Shown: positions 51,619 to 60,606 of the stretch, piece by piece
Layout: the number at the start of each line of letters is the position of its first letter
Numbering within the stretch: the first letter of the stretch is position 1
Source: Vreelandella sp031769195
Lineage (GTDB): Bacteria; Pseudomonadota; Gammaproteobacteria; Pseudomonadales; Halomonadaceae
Direction of reading: 5' to 3'
Length of the DNA: 64,000 nucleotides
Assembly: GCF_031769195.1 (NCBI RefSeq)
Contig: NZ_JAVHNP010000004.1
Coordinates: 124,001-188,000 of the forward strand
The notes under the pieces: model-generated
Databases searched by the model: none
Told to the model about the DNA's origin: nothing
Seen by the model: only the letters and a program-made list of their open reading frames with translations
Made by a program: the position numbers and the translations under genes

Positions 51619-52065
51619 ATGCCGCACAGCGTTTTACATAGCGAGTCACGATACCCTGAGGGGGATCAGATTCAGTTCTCACCCAGCCGCTTGGCGCGCT
51701 GGATAGGAGTGTGCTGCCTCGTTGTGCTGTGTATGGGTGCATCCGGCCTTGTGCCTCCTCACGCACCAGAAGGAGCGGAGCCCACCGGCGTGCGGTGGGT
51801 CGAACAGAGCGAGCAACAACACTACGCGTATTTGCCGGAATTGCCCCGCGTACGCCACCAGCTCAACAGTGCCGCCCCAGATGCCGCTGCACTATCGGCG
51901 ATTTTCCCACAAGGCGATGATCCATTGGCGGTGCATGGTTTCGCTCTGGCTAGCCCTTGCGCCCTACTCATTGGCCGAGCGCGCTGGCTCGCGGCGCGGG
52001 CCGACCAGGCGAAACCTCGCCGCCTACCCCCGCCCCGTGCACCACCCAACATGCAGGCTGTTTAA
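51619..52065 (+). CDS. Small single-span membrane or secreted protein, unrecognised
   Basis: I do not recognise this 148-residue protein. It has one hydrophobic segment (LARWIGVCCLVVLCMGASGLV at about 25-45, shown without flanks) after a polar N-terminus of about 24 residues and a proline-rich basic C-terminus (RRLPPPRAPPNM). It could be a lipid- or membrane-anchored secreted protein. AGGA lies seven bases before the ATG. Three other frames overlap, and I chose this one for its hydrophobic segment and ribosome site. It is 78 bp upstream of the antiporter gene. Confidence 0.5.
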   Translation: MPHSVLHSESRYPEGDQIQFSPSRLARWIGVCCLVVLCMGASGLVPPHAPEGAEPTGVRWVEQSEQQHYAYLPELPRVRHQLNSAAPDAAALSAIFPQGDDPLAVHGFALASPCALLIGRARWLAARADQAKPRRLPPPRAPPNMQAV

Positions 52066-52143
52066 GCCAACTTTCCCAATCTAATCCTGACAGGCGGCAC
52101 TAAACGCCTGATGACTACGTTGGTTTCATTGAAAGGACCATGC

Positions 52144-53871
52144 ATGTTTCCTGTGGACAAACTGATTCTACTGGCAGCGGTACTGCTGCTGGTAGGTATT
52201 CTCTCTAGCAAACTCTCTGCCCGTATTGGCCTGCCGGTACTGGTACTGTTTTTAGTGATCGGCATGCTGGCGGGCGAAAGCGGCATTGGCGGCATTGCCT
52301 TTGATAACCCAGAGGGGGCCCATGCGCTAGGTACGCTGGCACTGGCGATTATTCTGTTCGATGGCGGCTTACAAACCCCCACCTCGTCCATTCGCGCTGT
52401 GTGGAAACCCGCTTCACTGTTGGCTACTTTCGGGGTGCTCGTCACAGCGCTTATTACCGGTGCGGCTGCCGCCTATATTCTAGGCCTGCCGCTACTCGAA
52501 GGGCTGCTACTCGGGGCGATTGTCGGCTCTACCGATGCTGCCGCGGTGTTTTCGCTGCTACGTAACGCGGGCATTCATATTAATAAGCGTTTGAAGTCGA
52601 CCCTTGAGATCGAAAGTGCCTCTAACGACCCGATGGCGATTTTTCTTACCGTCGGCCTGTTGGAAGTGCTCGTGAACGGTATGCAGCCCGGTGTAGGGTT
52701 ACTTGAGCTGTTCGTGATGCAAATGGGCGTGGGTGCCGTGGTGGGCCTGGGCATCGGTTGGCTCTCTGTGAAACTGATCAACCGTATCCATCTTGTTGCT
52801 TCAGGGCTGTACCCGGTGCTGGTGGCCGCGTGCGGATTTCTCTCTTTTGGGGTGTCTGCCAATCTGGGGGGCAGCGGCTTTCTGGCGATATTCTTAACCG
52901 GTGTGTTTATTGGCAATCACCGCATCGCCTTTCAGCGCAGCACGTTTCTATTTCACGATGGGCTAGCCTGGCTAAGCCAAATCGTGATGTTCGTGGTGCT
53001 GGGCCTGCTGATCAATCCCCTTTCATTGCTGGATGTGTGGCTTGAAGGGTTAGCTATTGCAGCGGTACTGATTCTTGTCGCCCGCCCGCTGGCAGTGGCT
53101 CCGGTGCTGAAGCTATTTGGCTTTAACGTGCGCGAAATAAGCCTTGTCTCGTGGGTAGGCCTGCGCGGCTCAGTGCCGATTATTCTGGCGATTTTCCCGC
53201 TAATGTTTGGGTTAGAAGGGGCTGAGCTTATTTTCAATGTGGTGTTTTTCGTAGTGCTGATTTCGGCTTCGATTCAGGGCACCACGCTGCCGCTTGTAGC
53301 ACGCAGGCTAAAGCTAACGGAAAAACCACCCGCACTTCCTGCCGCCAGCCTTGAGATCACCGCGCTGGAAGAGGTCGATGCTGATATCGTCGAATACACG
53401 CTGAGCGAGCACCCCCGCGCGGCTGGTCGGCGGTTATCGCAGATGGCGTTACCCGATACGACGGTGGTGGCCATGATTACCCGAGGCAAAGAGGTGATCC
53501 CACCCAGAGGCTCGACGGAACTGCATCCCAGAGACCATCTGTTTGTGGTTCTGCGACCAGAGACGCGCCCCTTCGTTGACTGCGTTTTTTCCGATGCGCC
53601 TGACAAGGTCAGTAGCGACTTTTCTGACCAGCCCCTTAGGCTAAAGGGAAGCACAACGCTGGGCGATTTAGCCCACTCGTATGGCTTTATGATAAGAGAA
53701 CAAGAAGAGATGACACTGGATGCGCTGCTACGCGCCAAGCTACAGGTGCCTTTAAGCGCAGGCGATACGCTGGCGCTCGAGGGTATGACGCTCACCGTAG
53801 AAGGGGTGTTAGGAGAGCGGGTGACTACAGTGGCACTCACCGTCGCTGCCAGCAGCGAACACGCCAGCTAG
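52144..53871 (+). CDS. nhaP2: Potassium/proton antiporter, NhaP2/CvrA type
   Basis: The 575-residue protein has about 12 membrane spans with the CPA1 antiporter core (ALAIILFDGGLQT, GAIVGSTDAAAVFSLLR and ESASNDPMA with the ND ion-binding acid) and a cytoplasmic C-terminal region of about 170 residues containing TrkA-C/RCK_C (ADIVEYTLSEHPRAAGRRL to FVVLRP) and a CorC/HlyC-like module. NhaP2 exchanges cytoplasmic K+ for H+ and sets cell volume, useful for a halophile. The frame is open to 52111; I use the ATG at 52144 after GAAAGGA. It ends at a perfect palindrome. Confidence 0.9.
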   Translation: MFPVDKLILLAAVLLLVGILSSKLSARIGLPVLVLFLVIGMLAGESGIGGIAFDNPEGAHALGTLALAIILFDGGLQTPTSSIRAVWKPASLLATFGVLVTALITGAAAAYILGLPLLEGLLLGAIVGSTDAAAVFSLLRNAGIHINKRLKSTLEIESASNDPMAIFLTVGLLEVLVNGMQPGVGLLELFVMQMGVGAVVGLGIGWLSVKLINRIHLVASGLYPVLVAACGFLSFGVSANLGGSGFLAIFLTGVFIGNHRIAFQRSTFLFHDGLAWLSQIVMFVVLGLLINPLSLLDVWLEGLAIAAVLILVARPLAVAPVLKLFGFNVREISLVSWVGLRGSVPIILAIFPLMFGLEGAELIFNVVFFVVLISASIQGTTLPLVARRLKLTEKPPALPAASLEITALEEVDADIVEYTLSEHPRAAGRRLSQMALPDTTVVAMITRGKEVIPPRGSTELHPRDHLFVVLRPETRPFVDCVFSDAPDKVSSDFSDQPLRLKGSTTLGDLAHSYGFMIREQEEMTLDALLRAKLQVPLSAGDTLALEGMTLTVEGVLGERVTTVALTVAASSEHAS

Positions 53872-53880
53872 CCACCCAAC

Positions 53881-53908
53881 GTTCATGACCCCTATAGGGG
53901 TCATGAAC
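53881..53908. terminator. Perfect 28-bp palindrome between antiporter and DUF3581 genes
   Basis: GTTCATGACCCC and its inverted copy enclose a TATA loop (12-bp arms, no mismatch), between two convergent genes. There is no clear U-tract on either side, so it is a hairpin candidate for bidirectional termination rather than a proven terminator. Confidence 0.6.
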
Positions 53909-53918
53909 ATTATTTGCC

Positions 53919-54626
53919 TCACGCCGCTTCGTAGGCCGCTTTTAAGCGGTAAAACTCATCCACAATCGCGGCCATCTCGGTGTCGTCGTAGTCACACAGC
54001 CCGCTCACTACGAGCTTTTTAGAGCCTACACCGACTGCCTCGCCTGCGGACTCAATCGAAAACTCCAGCAGCGCATCGGCACGTTTACCCTGCACGTCCA
54101 ATGAAGAATCCGTTAGTGCCAAATTGGGCGAGAAGCCGTCTAAACGCTCTAGGCAAAACCCCATGCTGTCGTAGATCACCAGCGGGCGCTTAGGGTTAAA
54201 CATCACCCGGTGCTGCTCCATTAAAGGCTTTAAATAGTGCGGGAAATTTTTACCCGAGAAGGCCACGTAGCAGCGGGCAAACCCTTCAACCACCGTTTCA
54301 TCGCGGGTAATGTCACCACGACGCACTACCTGCAAGTAGCACTTACCGTTGTCATCACAGACATGAATATCGCCATTATCGGCTTCACTAAACTTAAGCG
54401 GTGTATCAGCACCCACCATATTGGTGAAGCGAAATTCCATTTGTCGCGACAGACCAAACTTCACCAGAACCAGCGTAAATAGCAGGTCGCCGGGTACGCA
54501 GAAACGCCGCGCATCCGGATTGTGAATTGGGTTGTAGTCGCCGGCCACACCTTTAGCGAAGCGGCTGGCCTGCTCAGCGGAGATCACTACATACTCTCCG
54601 CGCTGCGCGTAAAAATCCTTGAACAT
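53919..54626 (-). CDS. DUF3581 hotdog-like protein
   Basis: The 235-residue protein matches DUF3581. Residues near 20-35 (ASRFAKGVAGDYNPIHNPDA shortened here to the GDYNPIHN core) have the Asp/His pair of MaoC-like hotdog dehydratases, with MVGADTPLKF and SGKNFPHYLKPL further on. It may be an enoyl-CoA hydratase-like enzyme, but the family is uncharacterised. The ribosome site upstream of the ATG is weak. It is divergent from the large AsmA-like gene. Confidence 0.85.
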   Translation of the reverse strand: MFKDFYAQRGEYVVISAEQASRFAKGVAGDYNPIHNPDARRFCVPGDLLFTLVLVKFGLSRQMEFRFTNMVGADTPLKFSEADNGDIHVCDDNGKCYLQVVRRGDITRDETVVEGFARCYVAFSGKNFPHYLKPLMEQHRVMFNPKRPLVIYDSMGFCLERLDGFSPNLALTDSSLDVQGKRADALLEFSIESAGEAVGVGSKKLVVSGLCDYDDTEMAAIVDEFYRLKAAYEAA

Positions 54627-54733
54627 GGCTTTGCTGCCTGCCTAGCGTTGAAATCGAAAACCCATAACTGCCCCACGTCGCGCATAATGCCATAAAACAC
54701 GCGCCAACAGGAGTCATCTGCTAGGAAGCCCGT

Positions 54734-57682
54734 ATGACCAGTGACACGCCCCCTACTCCACGCCGTTTTCGTTCCCTTATCGCTGTGCTGTTGGGCATGC
54801 TGGCACTGGCGCTATTTTGGGTATTAGGCAGCTACTGGCTACTCAACAGCCAATGGTTACCGCAACGAATCTCCACCATCGAAGGGGTGGACGTTCGCTG
54901 GTCTAACGCCCAGAGCCTTCACCCTGGGCGCTGGGAGGTCGACAACCTCTACTTAGCCCGGGAAGACGAGGCGCTACCGATTACTGTCGAAGCCCGGCAA
55001 GCCACGCTGTCTCTATCGCTGCTCGCCCTGTTGCGCGGAGAGCTACACATTCAAGCACTGGAGGCAAACGGCATTCGCCGCTTCACCGTCGGAGACATTG
55101 CCCTGGAAGCAGAGGGCCAACTTCAAGTGACCGACACCCAATTCAGCCAAGAAACCCTCAGCGTGCCTTATGTAGGCTTGGATATTACCCAAGGCCGCCT
55201 GGTGCGCCTGAGCGATCAAACCACGCTGGTGCAGGACATTCAGCTACGCAGTACGGCGTCGCTGGACTCACTTTCCACCCAGCAAAGTAGCGATGCGTTA
55301 ACCGAGGCGCTGCTCAACGCGCTCACCGCCCAACTTGCCATCACAGCTCAAGCAGATGCTTGGGATGTATTCATGCCCTATTTAGAGGCACTGCCTTGGC
55401 TAAGCCTGGCAGGCAACGGCGTATTGGAAGGTGAACTGGCGCTTGTTGAGGGCCAACTACAGCCGGGCAGCGAGCTCACGTTAGCGGCCCCCAGGCTTGC
55501 GCTCTCCATCGATGAGCAGCGCTTGAGAGGTACCGATAACACGCGCCGCTGGCTAGTAGCGGATGAAACACCGCCACCGCATACCGCCACGGGCCAGGGG
55601 CGCGTCAGACTCGCCGTGGAAGAAGGGCAACTGCGCTTCGCTACTCAGTTGGAAGACGTCACGCTAGCCGATACACACCCCTACGCCACTAATACGCGGC
55701 TCGCCCTCGCTACCCACATTCCCAATCAACGCCTGGATCGGCTTGATCTACCCACCAGCGCCTCACTTGAGCTATCGGGAGACGTCACGCGGCTGGACAT
55801 GCTCAACCGCTATCTCGCCACAGCGTTCGATGGCCAAGGAATTCGGCTATCCGGCCAGGGGAGCATCACCGCCAGCGCGACGCTCCGGGATGCGCGTCCT
55901 TATGAGGCATCGCTAACCGTTCAAGCCCCTACGCTAGGCGCAGAGCTGCTTGAACTCACCGCGCAAGGCAGCGGTACGCTCGACGCGACGCTCTCCCCCG
56001 ATGAGCAAGTAGCGGCAACGCTGGCTTTCACAGACGCCACGCTGCGCCATCAAGAGCGAATCATGCTGGCAAACGCAGCGCTAACGCTAGCGGCACAAAG
56101 CCCCCTCGACCCCGAGCAGGCACAACAAAGCGCCACGGCTCAACTAGGCTGGGAAGACGCCACGCTGCCCAATATCCAGGCGCTACAACCCTACCTAGCG
56201 GCGGTGTTGCCCAGCCCTTCTCCGCTAACGTTAAACAGCGGCACAGCCACCAGCCACGGGCAGCTGCGCTTCAACACCACACAGCTTAGCGGCGAGGTTC
56301 ATTTAACTGGCAACGCATTGACCACCGGCTGGCAGCGTAACGAGCAGAGCGGCACCTTGGTGAGCGATACGCAGCTTACACTGGCTCTTCGCCAAGCAGC
56401 GCTGGATGGCACGGCACTAGACATCAGCGGCTCACGGTTAAGCTGGCAAGTAGCCGACCCACAAAACCCCAATGAGACGCTGGAAAGCACGCTGGTGCTG
56501 CGCGACGGCCGCTTTCAGCGCCAAGACGCCACTCCAAGCGGGCAGTTCACGCTGGAGGGCAGCGTGCAGCGGCTGGGGTTTCTCAACACGTTTTTACCGG
56601 ATGCCCACGGCGTATCGCTTTCCGGCAACGGCCAGCTCTTTTTACAAGGCGCGTTTATCGATGACACGCTGCAAGCCCCTACGCGGCTGCGGGTCAATGC
56701 TAACCAGTTGGAAGTGACGTTTCTCGACTACTTAGCGACGGGGCGCGGCGAGCTCAACGCCCAGTTAGATAGCCCCGAGCAGGCACAGCTTTCGCTAGGC
56801 ATTCCAAAGTTTTCCCTACGGCGGCAAGATGATGACCGCCCGCATCTGGAAGGCCGCCACTTTGCGCTCACCACCCAAACCGACCGCTTTAGTGATGTAC
56901 TCGACGCCCCCGCTCCCGAACACTTCACCACCCGCGTGGTTCTGCCGATTACCGAGGTGCCGGACATTGCACGCTACAACCGCTACCTGCCAGAAGATGC
57001 AGGGGTTGAGCTACTCTCCGGCAACGCCAGCCTAGCCAGCGAATGGCTGCTAGAGGGGCTACGTGCCCAAGGTGATATCACGCTGCGCGCTTTCGAAACC
57101 GAGATGGCATTATTGGAGCAGCGCTTGCTGGGCGACGTAACGCTGCATTTACAGCTCACCGAAGGCGATATTGAGACACGCCGGTTCACCGCCAACGACT
57201 CCTACCTGCGCCTGGAAAACGTCTTTCGCCGGAGCAACGACGGCACTCAGGATGCAGGGTGGTGGGTACAGCTCACTATGGAAGAAGCGCAACTGGATTG
57301 GAGTGACCCCATTCAACTCACCAGCCAGCTACGACTAGGCATGCGCGATACGGGGCTCTTGGCACGGCTATTTCTCGCCCGCGCCCGAGAGAGCGATTGG
57401 CTGGGTAGGTTACTGAACGTGCATGACATCAATGGCAATGCTGAACTCACAGTGAGCGGCGAGCAAATACGCCTGCATGACCTCACACTCACAGGCGGGC
57501 CGCTGCGACTGCTTTCCGATGTGACCCTAGCCGACGGCCAAGCCAACGGCGCGCTCTACGCGCGGCTGGGTACCGTCGGCCTCGGCGTGGAGTTGAACAA
57601 CAGCGAACCAGCCCTGCGCGTACTCCAGCCCAAGCGCTGGTTTGACCGCTGGCGAGAGGCCCAGCGCTTTCCAAGGCCTTAG
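54734..57682 (+). CDS. Large AsmA/TamB-like single-span periplasmic protein
   Basis: The 982-residue protein has one membrane anchor at about 15-38 (LIAVLLGMLALALFWVLGSYW) and a long periplasmic part with repeating beta-strand blocks, for example SLELSGDVTRLDMLN and NQLEVTFLDY. The domain order and WSDPIQLTSQLRLGMRDTG near the end fit the AsmA-like or YdbH/TamB group of envelope lipid-bridge proteins. Members form hydrophobic grooves that move phospholipids to the outer membrane. It shares no obvious operon. Its stop overlaps that of the TRIC-type gene by 4 bp. Exact family is uncertain. Confidence 0.7.
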   Translation: MTSDTPPTPRRFRSLIAVLLGMLALALFWVLGSYWLLNSQWLPQRISTIEGVDVRWSNAQSLHPGRWEVDNLYLAREDEALPITVEARQATLSLSLLALLRGELHIQALEANGIRRFTVGDIALEAEGQLQVTDTQFSQETLSVPYVGLDITQGRLVRLSDQTTLVQDIQLRSTASLDSLSTQQSSDALTEALLNALTAQLAITAQADAWDVFMPYLEALPWLSLAGNGVLEGELALVEGQLQPGSELTLAAPRLALSIDEQRLRGTDNTRRWLVADETPPPHTATGQGRVRLAVEEGQLRFATQLEDVTLADTHPYATNTRLALATHIPNQRLDRLDLPTSASLELSGDVTRLDMLNRYLATAFDGQGIRLSGQGSITASATLRDARPYEASLTVQAPTLGAELLELTAQGSGTLDATLSPDEQVAATLAFTDATLRHQERIMLANAALTLAAQSPLDPEQAQQSATAQLGWEDATLPNIQALQPYLAAVLPSPSPLTLNSGTATSHGQLRFNTTQLSGEVHLTGNALTTGWQRNEQSGTLVSDTQLTLALRQAALDGTALDISGSRLSWQVADPQNPNETLESTLVLRDGRFQRQDATPSGQFTLEGSVQRLGFLNTFLPDAHGVSLSGNGQLFLQGAFIDDTLQAPTRLRVNANQLEVTFLDYLATGRGELNAQLDSPEQAQLSLGIPKFSLRRQDDDRPHLEGRHFALTTQTDRFSDVLDAPAPEHFTTRVVLPITEVPDIARYNRYLPEDAGVELLSGNASLASEWLLEGLRAQGDITLRAFETEMALLEQRLLGDVTLHLQLTEGDIETRRFTANDSYLRLENVFRRSNDGTQDAGWWVQLTMEEAQLDWSDPIQLTSQLRLGMRDTGLLARLFLARARESDWLGRLLNVHDINGNAELTVSGEQIRLHDLTLTGGPLRLLSDVTLADGQANGALYARLGTVGLGVELNNSEPALRVLQPKRWFDRWREAQRFPRP

Positions 57683-58392
57683 CGGCGCGTGCGCTCCCGA
57701 CGAATCATACGTACCCGCTCTTTAGCCTTTTGCGGTGTCGACAGCGGCGCGTTGGCGTCCTGGTGTTTAGGCGGCAGCGTGACCCAGGCAAACACTGGCA
57801 GGGCTAGGTGCCAGTGAATCGCCGCTAAGCGCAGGCCTAGCGTTACGCTCAGTGAGGCGGCAATGGCGAATGTTAGCGGCGCATCGAGCGCCTGCAGCGC
57901 GACATACACAATCCCGCCCGCCATAGCGGCGGTGGCATAAATCTCTTCGCGCAGCACCATAGGCACCCGCTGGGCCAGCACATCACGAATCATGCCGCCC
58001 GCCACGCCGGTCATCATGCCCATCAGTACCGCCACCACGCCAGAGGTCCCCAGCAGCAGCGCTTTATGCGTGCCGATCACGGTAAACAGCGCCAACCCAA
58101 AGGCATCCGCCACGGGCAAAAAGCCCCGAGATAGCCGGTGAATATAGTGAAACCCCACCAGCGACACGCCCACCGTGGCCAAGATCACCCAGAGATAAGT
58201 CGGGTCGGTCACCCAGAACACCGGCCTAACGCCCAGCACCAAATCGCGCAGCGTACCGCCCCCAATGCCCGTCACCGCCGCCAGCACCAGCATACCGAAC
58301 GGGTCCATCCGCGAGCGGCAGGCCAAAATGACCCCCGACAGGGCAAACACAATCACCCCCGCCATATCCAACCAATAAATCACACCCGACAC
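57679..58392 (-). CDS. Trimeric intracellular cation (TRIC/UPF0126) channel family protein
   Basis: The product of 237 residues (from GTG 58392) has seven membrane spans in two three-span repeats, each with the family's glycine signature: GIGGGTLRDLVLG and GVAGGMIRDVLAQ. Bacterial TRIC homologues form trimeric cation-permeable channels. The open frame is longer, starting at 58437, but GTG 58392 follows AGGGAGAG and places the first span near the N-terminus. It is convergent with the AsmA-like gene. Confidence 0.85.
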   Translation of the reverse strand: MSGVIYWLDMAGVIVFALSGVILACRSRMDPFGMLVLAAVTGIGGGTLRDLVLGVRPVFWVTDPTYLWVILATVGVSLVGFHYIHRLSRGFLPVADAFGLALFTVIGTHKALLLGTSGVVAVLMGMMTGVAGGMIRDVLAQRVPMVLREEIYATAAMAGGIVYVALQALDAPLTFAIAASLSVTLGLRLAAIHWHLALPVFAWVTLPPKHQDANAPLSTPQKAKERVRMIRRERTRR

Positions 58393-58477
58393 GCGGCTCT
58401 CCCTGATCACCTGCTGTTTAGGCGGGCAGAATATCACTCATTCGGCAGCGGTGTAGTGATCAGAGAGCCGGACATGC

Positions 58478-58900
58478 TTAATAGCCGTGACGCTGCAACC
58501 ACTCTTTTAGGAAAGCAATTTCGCTCTCTTGGGCGGCAATAATGTCCTCGGCCAGTTGACGAATCTCGTCATCTTCGCCGTGCTCCAGCACGATTTCCGC
58601 CATGGCGATGGCACCTTCGTGATGGGGAATCATGCCTTGCGCAAAATCTACATCGGGGTCGCCAGTGAATGCCGTCGCCATGTCTTCGTGCATGCGTGCA
58701 CTGGCTGCCTGGAAGGCGACTACCGCAGGATGATCACCGTGAGAGTGCGCAGCGGTGTGCTTGCCGTGGCTACTAGAGTGGACTTGCTGCTGAGCATAAG
58801 CAGACGGCACGATCAGTAATCCTGCTAACAAAGCAGCCATTCGTAGTGCAACGAGTGGCCGAGAAGTTAACACTTGGTTAACGGCATTATAAATAGGCAT
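58478..58900 (-). CDS. DUF305 family periplasmic protein
   Basis: The product, 140 residues from the ATG at 58900, has a hydrophobic signal or anchor (ALRMAALLAGLLIVPSAYA, cleavage after AYA), a His/Ser-rich segment and the DUF305 core: HEDMATAFTGDPDVDFAQGM, then IPHHEGAIAMAEIVLEHG. The histidines and methionines suggest a metal such as copper. The frame is open to 58999. The ATG at 58900 is chosen for the signal; the ribosome site is weak. It is divergent from the nfeD gene. Confidence 0.82.
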   Translation of the reverse strand: MPIYNAVNQVLTSRPLVALRMAALLAGLLIVPSAYAQQQVHSSSHGKHTAAHSHGDHPAVVAFQAASARMHEDMATAFTGDPDVDFAQGMIPHHEGAIAMAEIVLEHGEDDEIRQLAEDIIAAQESEIAFLKEWLQRHGY

Positions 58901-59025
58901 GGCAGCGCTCGTATCGGCTTTAGAGGCAATTATCAAAGTGTAAAACCTACAGGCTGCCCACAGGTCAAGATGGGCTAAGTGCGTTACTCTGTTATACATC
59001 CTTCGTCGTTAGTCATGGAGTCAAT

Positions 59026-59520
59026 ATGGACTGGAACCCTGCTTACAGCTGGCTGGTGCTCGCCCTGCTGTTGAGCCTAGCCGAACTGACCTCTGGCGCG
59101 ATGGTGCTGTTGGCGCTCGGTATTGCTGCGGCGCTGACCGCCGCCGTCACGGCATTGGGGCTATCGCTGCCCTGGCAGTTGCTCAGCATGGGCATCTTTG
59201 CGGGCGTGCTGGTGCCGTTAGGCGTGATGGTGATTCGGCCACGCTTCTCCCCCAAAGGGGTTGCCTACGGCACCACCGGTACGGGCGTCGAAAAAGGTAA
59301 CCGCTATACCACGCTGTTGAGAGATTACGACAATGCCACAGGGATTAAAGTGAACGGCGATTTCTACCGTTTGCGTGTGCTTGAAAGTGGCCAAACAGAG
59401 CTGCCCGAAGGCACTCAGGTCGTGTTCAAACACTTTGAAGGTACGACCGCTCTGGTGAATGTATCATCACCTGAAGCACTGGATAGTGAACGCAATACGC
59501 CAAAAACCAAGGAGTTTTAA
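59026..59520 (+). CDS. NfeD family membrane protein
   Basis: The 164-residue protein has three membrane spans in the first 80 residues and a C-terminal OB-fold domain from about residue 90 (GVAYGTTGTGVEKGNRY to GTQVVFKHFEG). NfeD proteins partner with stomatin/SPFH proteins, which is what follows here: the SPFH gene starts 1 bp past this stop. GGAG lies upstream of the ATG. The pair likely acts in membrane microdomains or membrane-protein quality control. Confidence 0.9.
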   Translation: MDWNPAYSWLVLALLLSLAELTSGAMVLLALGIAAALTAAVTALGLSLPWQLLSMGIFAGVLVPLGVMVIRPRFSPKGVAYGTTGTGVEKGNRYTTLLRDYDNATGIKVNGDFYRLRVLESGQTELPEGTQVVFKHFEGTTALVNVSSPEALDSERNTPKTKEF

Positions 59521-59521
59521 A

Positions 59522-60571
59522 ATGGATTTACCGATAAGCCCCGGCCTATTGATTAGCCTGATTGTTGTCATCATTGGCATTTTGATCATCTCGAAAGGCT
59601 TGGTGATTGTTCGCCAGTCGGAAGTCATGGTGATCGAACGCCTCGGCTCTTTTCACCGCGTGTTAGAAAGCGGTATTAACATCATCATTCCATTTATTGA
59701 ACAGCCCCGTGCTATCACCATGCTGCGCTATCGCAAAATGGGCGAGGAGTACACGGCCATCACCACCGATGAGACCCGCATTGACCGCCGCGAAACGGTG
59801 ATGGATTTCCCCGGCCAGCCCGTGGTGACCACGGATAACGTCACGGTGCGCATTAATGGCGCGCTGTATTACCAGATCATCGACCCCAAGCGGGCGGTCT
59901 ATGAAGTCGAGAATATGAGCCAAGCCGTTGAGGTATTAGCGAAAACCACGCTGCGCTCGGTGGTGGGTAAGATGGAGCTGGATAAACTGTTTGAGTCCCG
60001 TGCGGAGGTGAACAACGAGATTCAGGCGGCGATGGAAGAGCCCGCTTCTAAATGGGGTGTGAAAATCTCCCGGGTGGAAGTGCAGGATATCGCCATGCCG
60101 GAAGAGGTTGAGTCGGCCATGCGGCTGCAAATGGCCGCCGAGCGTAAACGTCGCGCTACAGTTACCGAAGCCGAGGGTGAAAAATCAGCCGCCATTGCCA
60201 TGGCCCAGGGCCAGCGTGAATCCGCCATCTTAAACGCCCAGGGCGATAAAGAGTCCGCCATTCTGCGCGCACAGGGTGAGCAGGAGTCCATCAAGCTGGT
60301 GCTTAGCGCTATTGGCGATAGCGAAGAGAACAAGCGCACGGTGGTGGGCTACCTGCTTGGCCAAAGCTATATCAAAGTGCTGCCCACCATGGCGAAAGAC
60401 GGCGAGCGCGTGTTCGTGCCTTATGAGTCTTCTGCTTTGTTGGGCTCCATGGGGATGTTTCGTGAAATGGCAGGCTCCCCAGAAGACACCGTGTCACATC
60501 ATCTAAAAAGCCGCTCCGGTCAGGAAAGCGGCTTAAGAAGTGGCATTGTCGGTGGTGCCAGTAGCAGCTAA
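59522..60571 (+). CDS. SPFH/band 7 (stomatin-like) protein, QmcA type
   Basis: The 349-residue protein has an N-terminal membrane span (about 8-27), the SPFH domain (QSEVMVIERLGSFHRVLESG, LRSVVGKMELDKLFESRAEV) and a long coiled coil (QRESAILNAQGDKESAILRA) ending in a low-complexity tail. This is the QmcA/stomatin pattern. AAGGAG lies before the ATG at 59522; the longer frame from 59459 overlaps nfeD and is not used. The 3' end hosts a hairpin that is a terminator for the opposite-strand gene. Confidence 0.92.
   Translation: MDLPISPGLLISLIVVIIGILIISKGLVIVRQSEVMVIERLGSFHRVLESGINIIIPFIEQPRAITMLRYRKMGEEYTAITTDETRIDRRETVMDFPGQPVVTTDNVTVRINGALYYQIIDPKRAVYEVENMSQAVEVLAKTTLRSVVGKMELDKLFESRAEVNNEIQAAMEEPASKWGVKISRVEVQDIAMPEEVESAMRLQMAAERKRRATVTEAEGEKSAAIAMAQGQRESAILNAQGDKESAILRAQGEQESIKLVLSAIGDSEENKRTVVGYLLGQSYIKVLPTMAKDGERVFVPYESSALLGSMGMFREMAGSPEDTVSHHLKSRSGQESGLRSGIVGGASSS
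60505..60534 (-). terminator. Minus-strand terminator of the DUF2252 gene, inside the SPFH gene
   Basis: An 8-bp stem (60508-60515 with 60527-60534) is followed on the minus strand by a UUUUUA tract (A-run at 60505-60509). It lies about 70 bases past the DUF2252 stop and within the coding 3' end of the opposite SPFH gene. Confidence 0.65.
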
Positions 60572-60606
60572 CGCGTTACGTCTTAAGCCACTGTCAGATG
60601 CCCTCG

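Noticed and set aside
53881..53908. 28-bp palindrome as a regulator operator
   Set aside because: It sits between convergent gene ends, so a transcription-termination hairpin explains it better.
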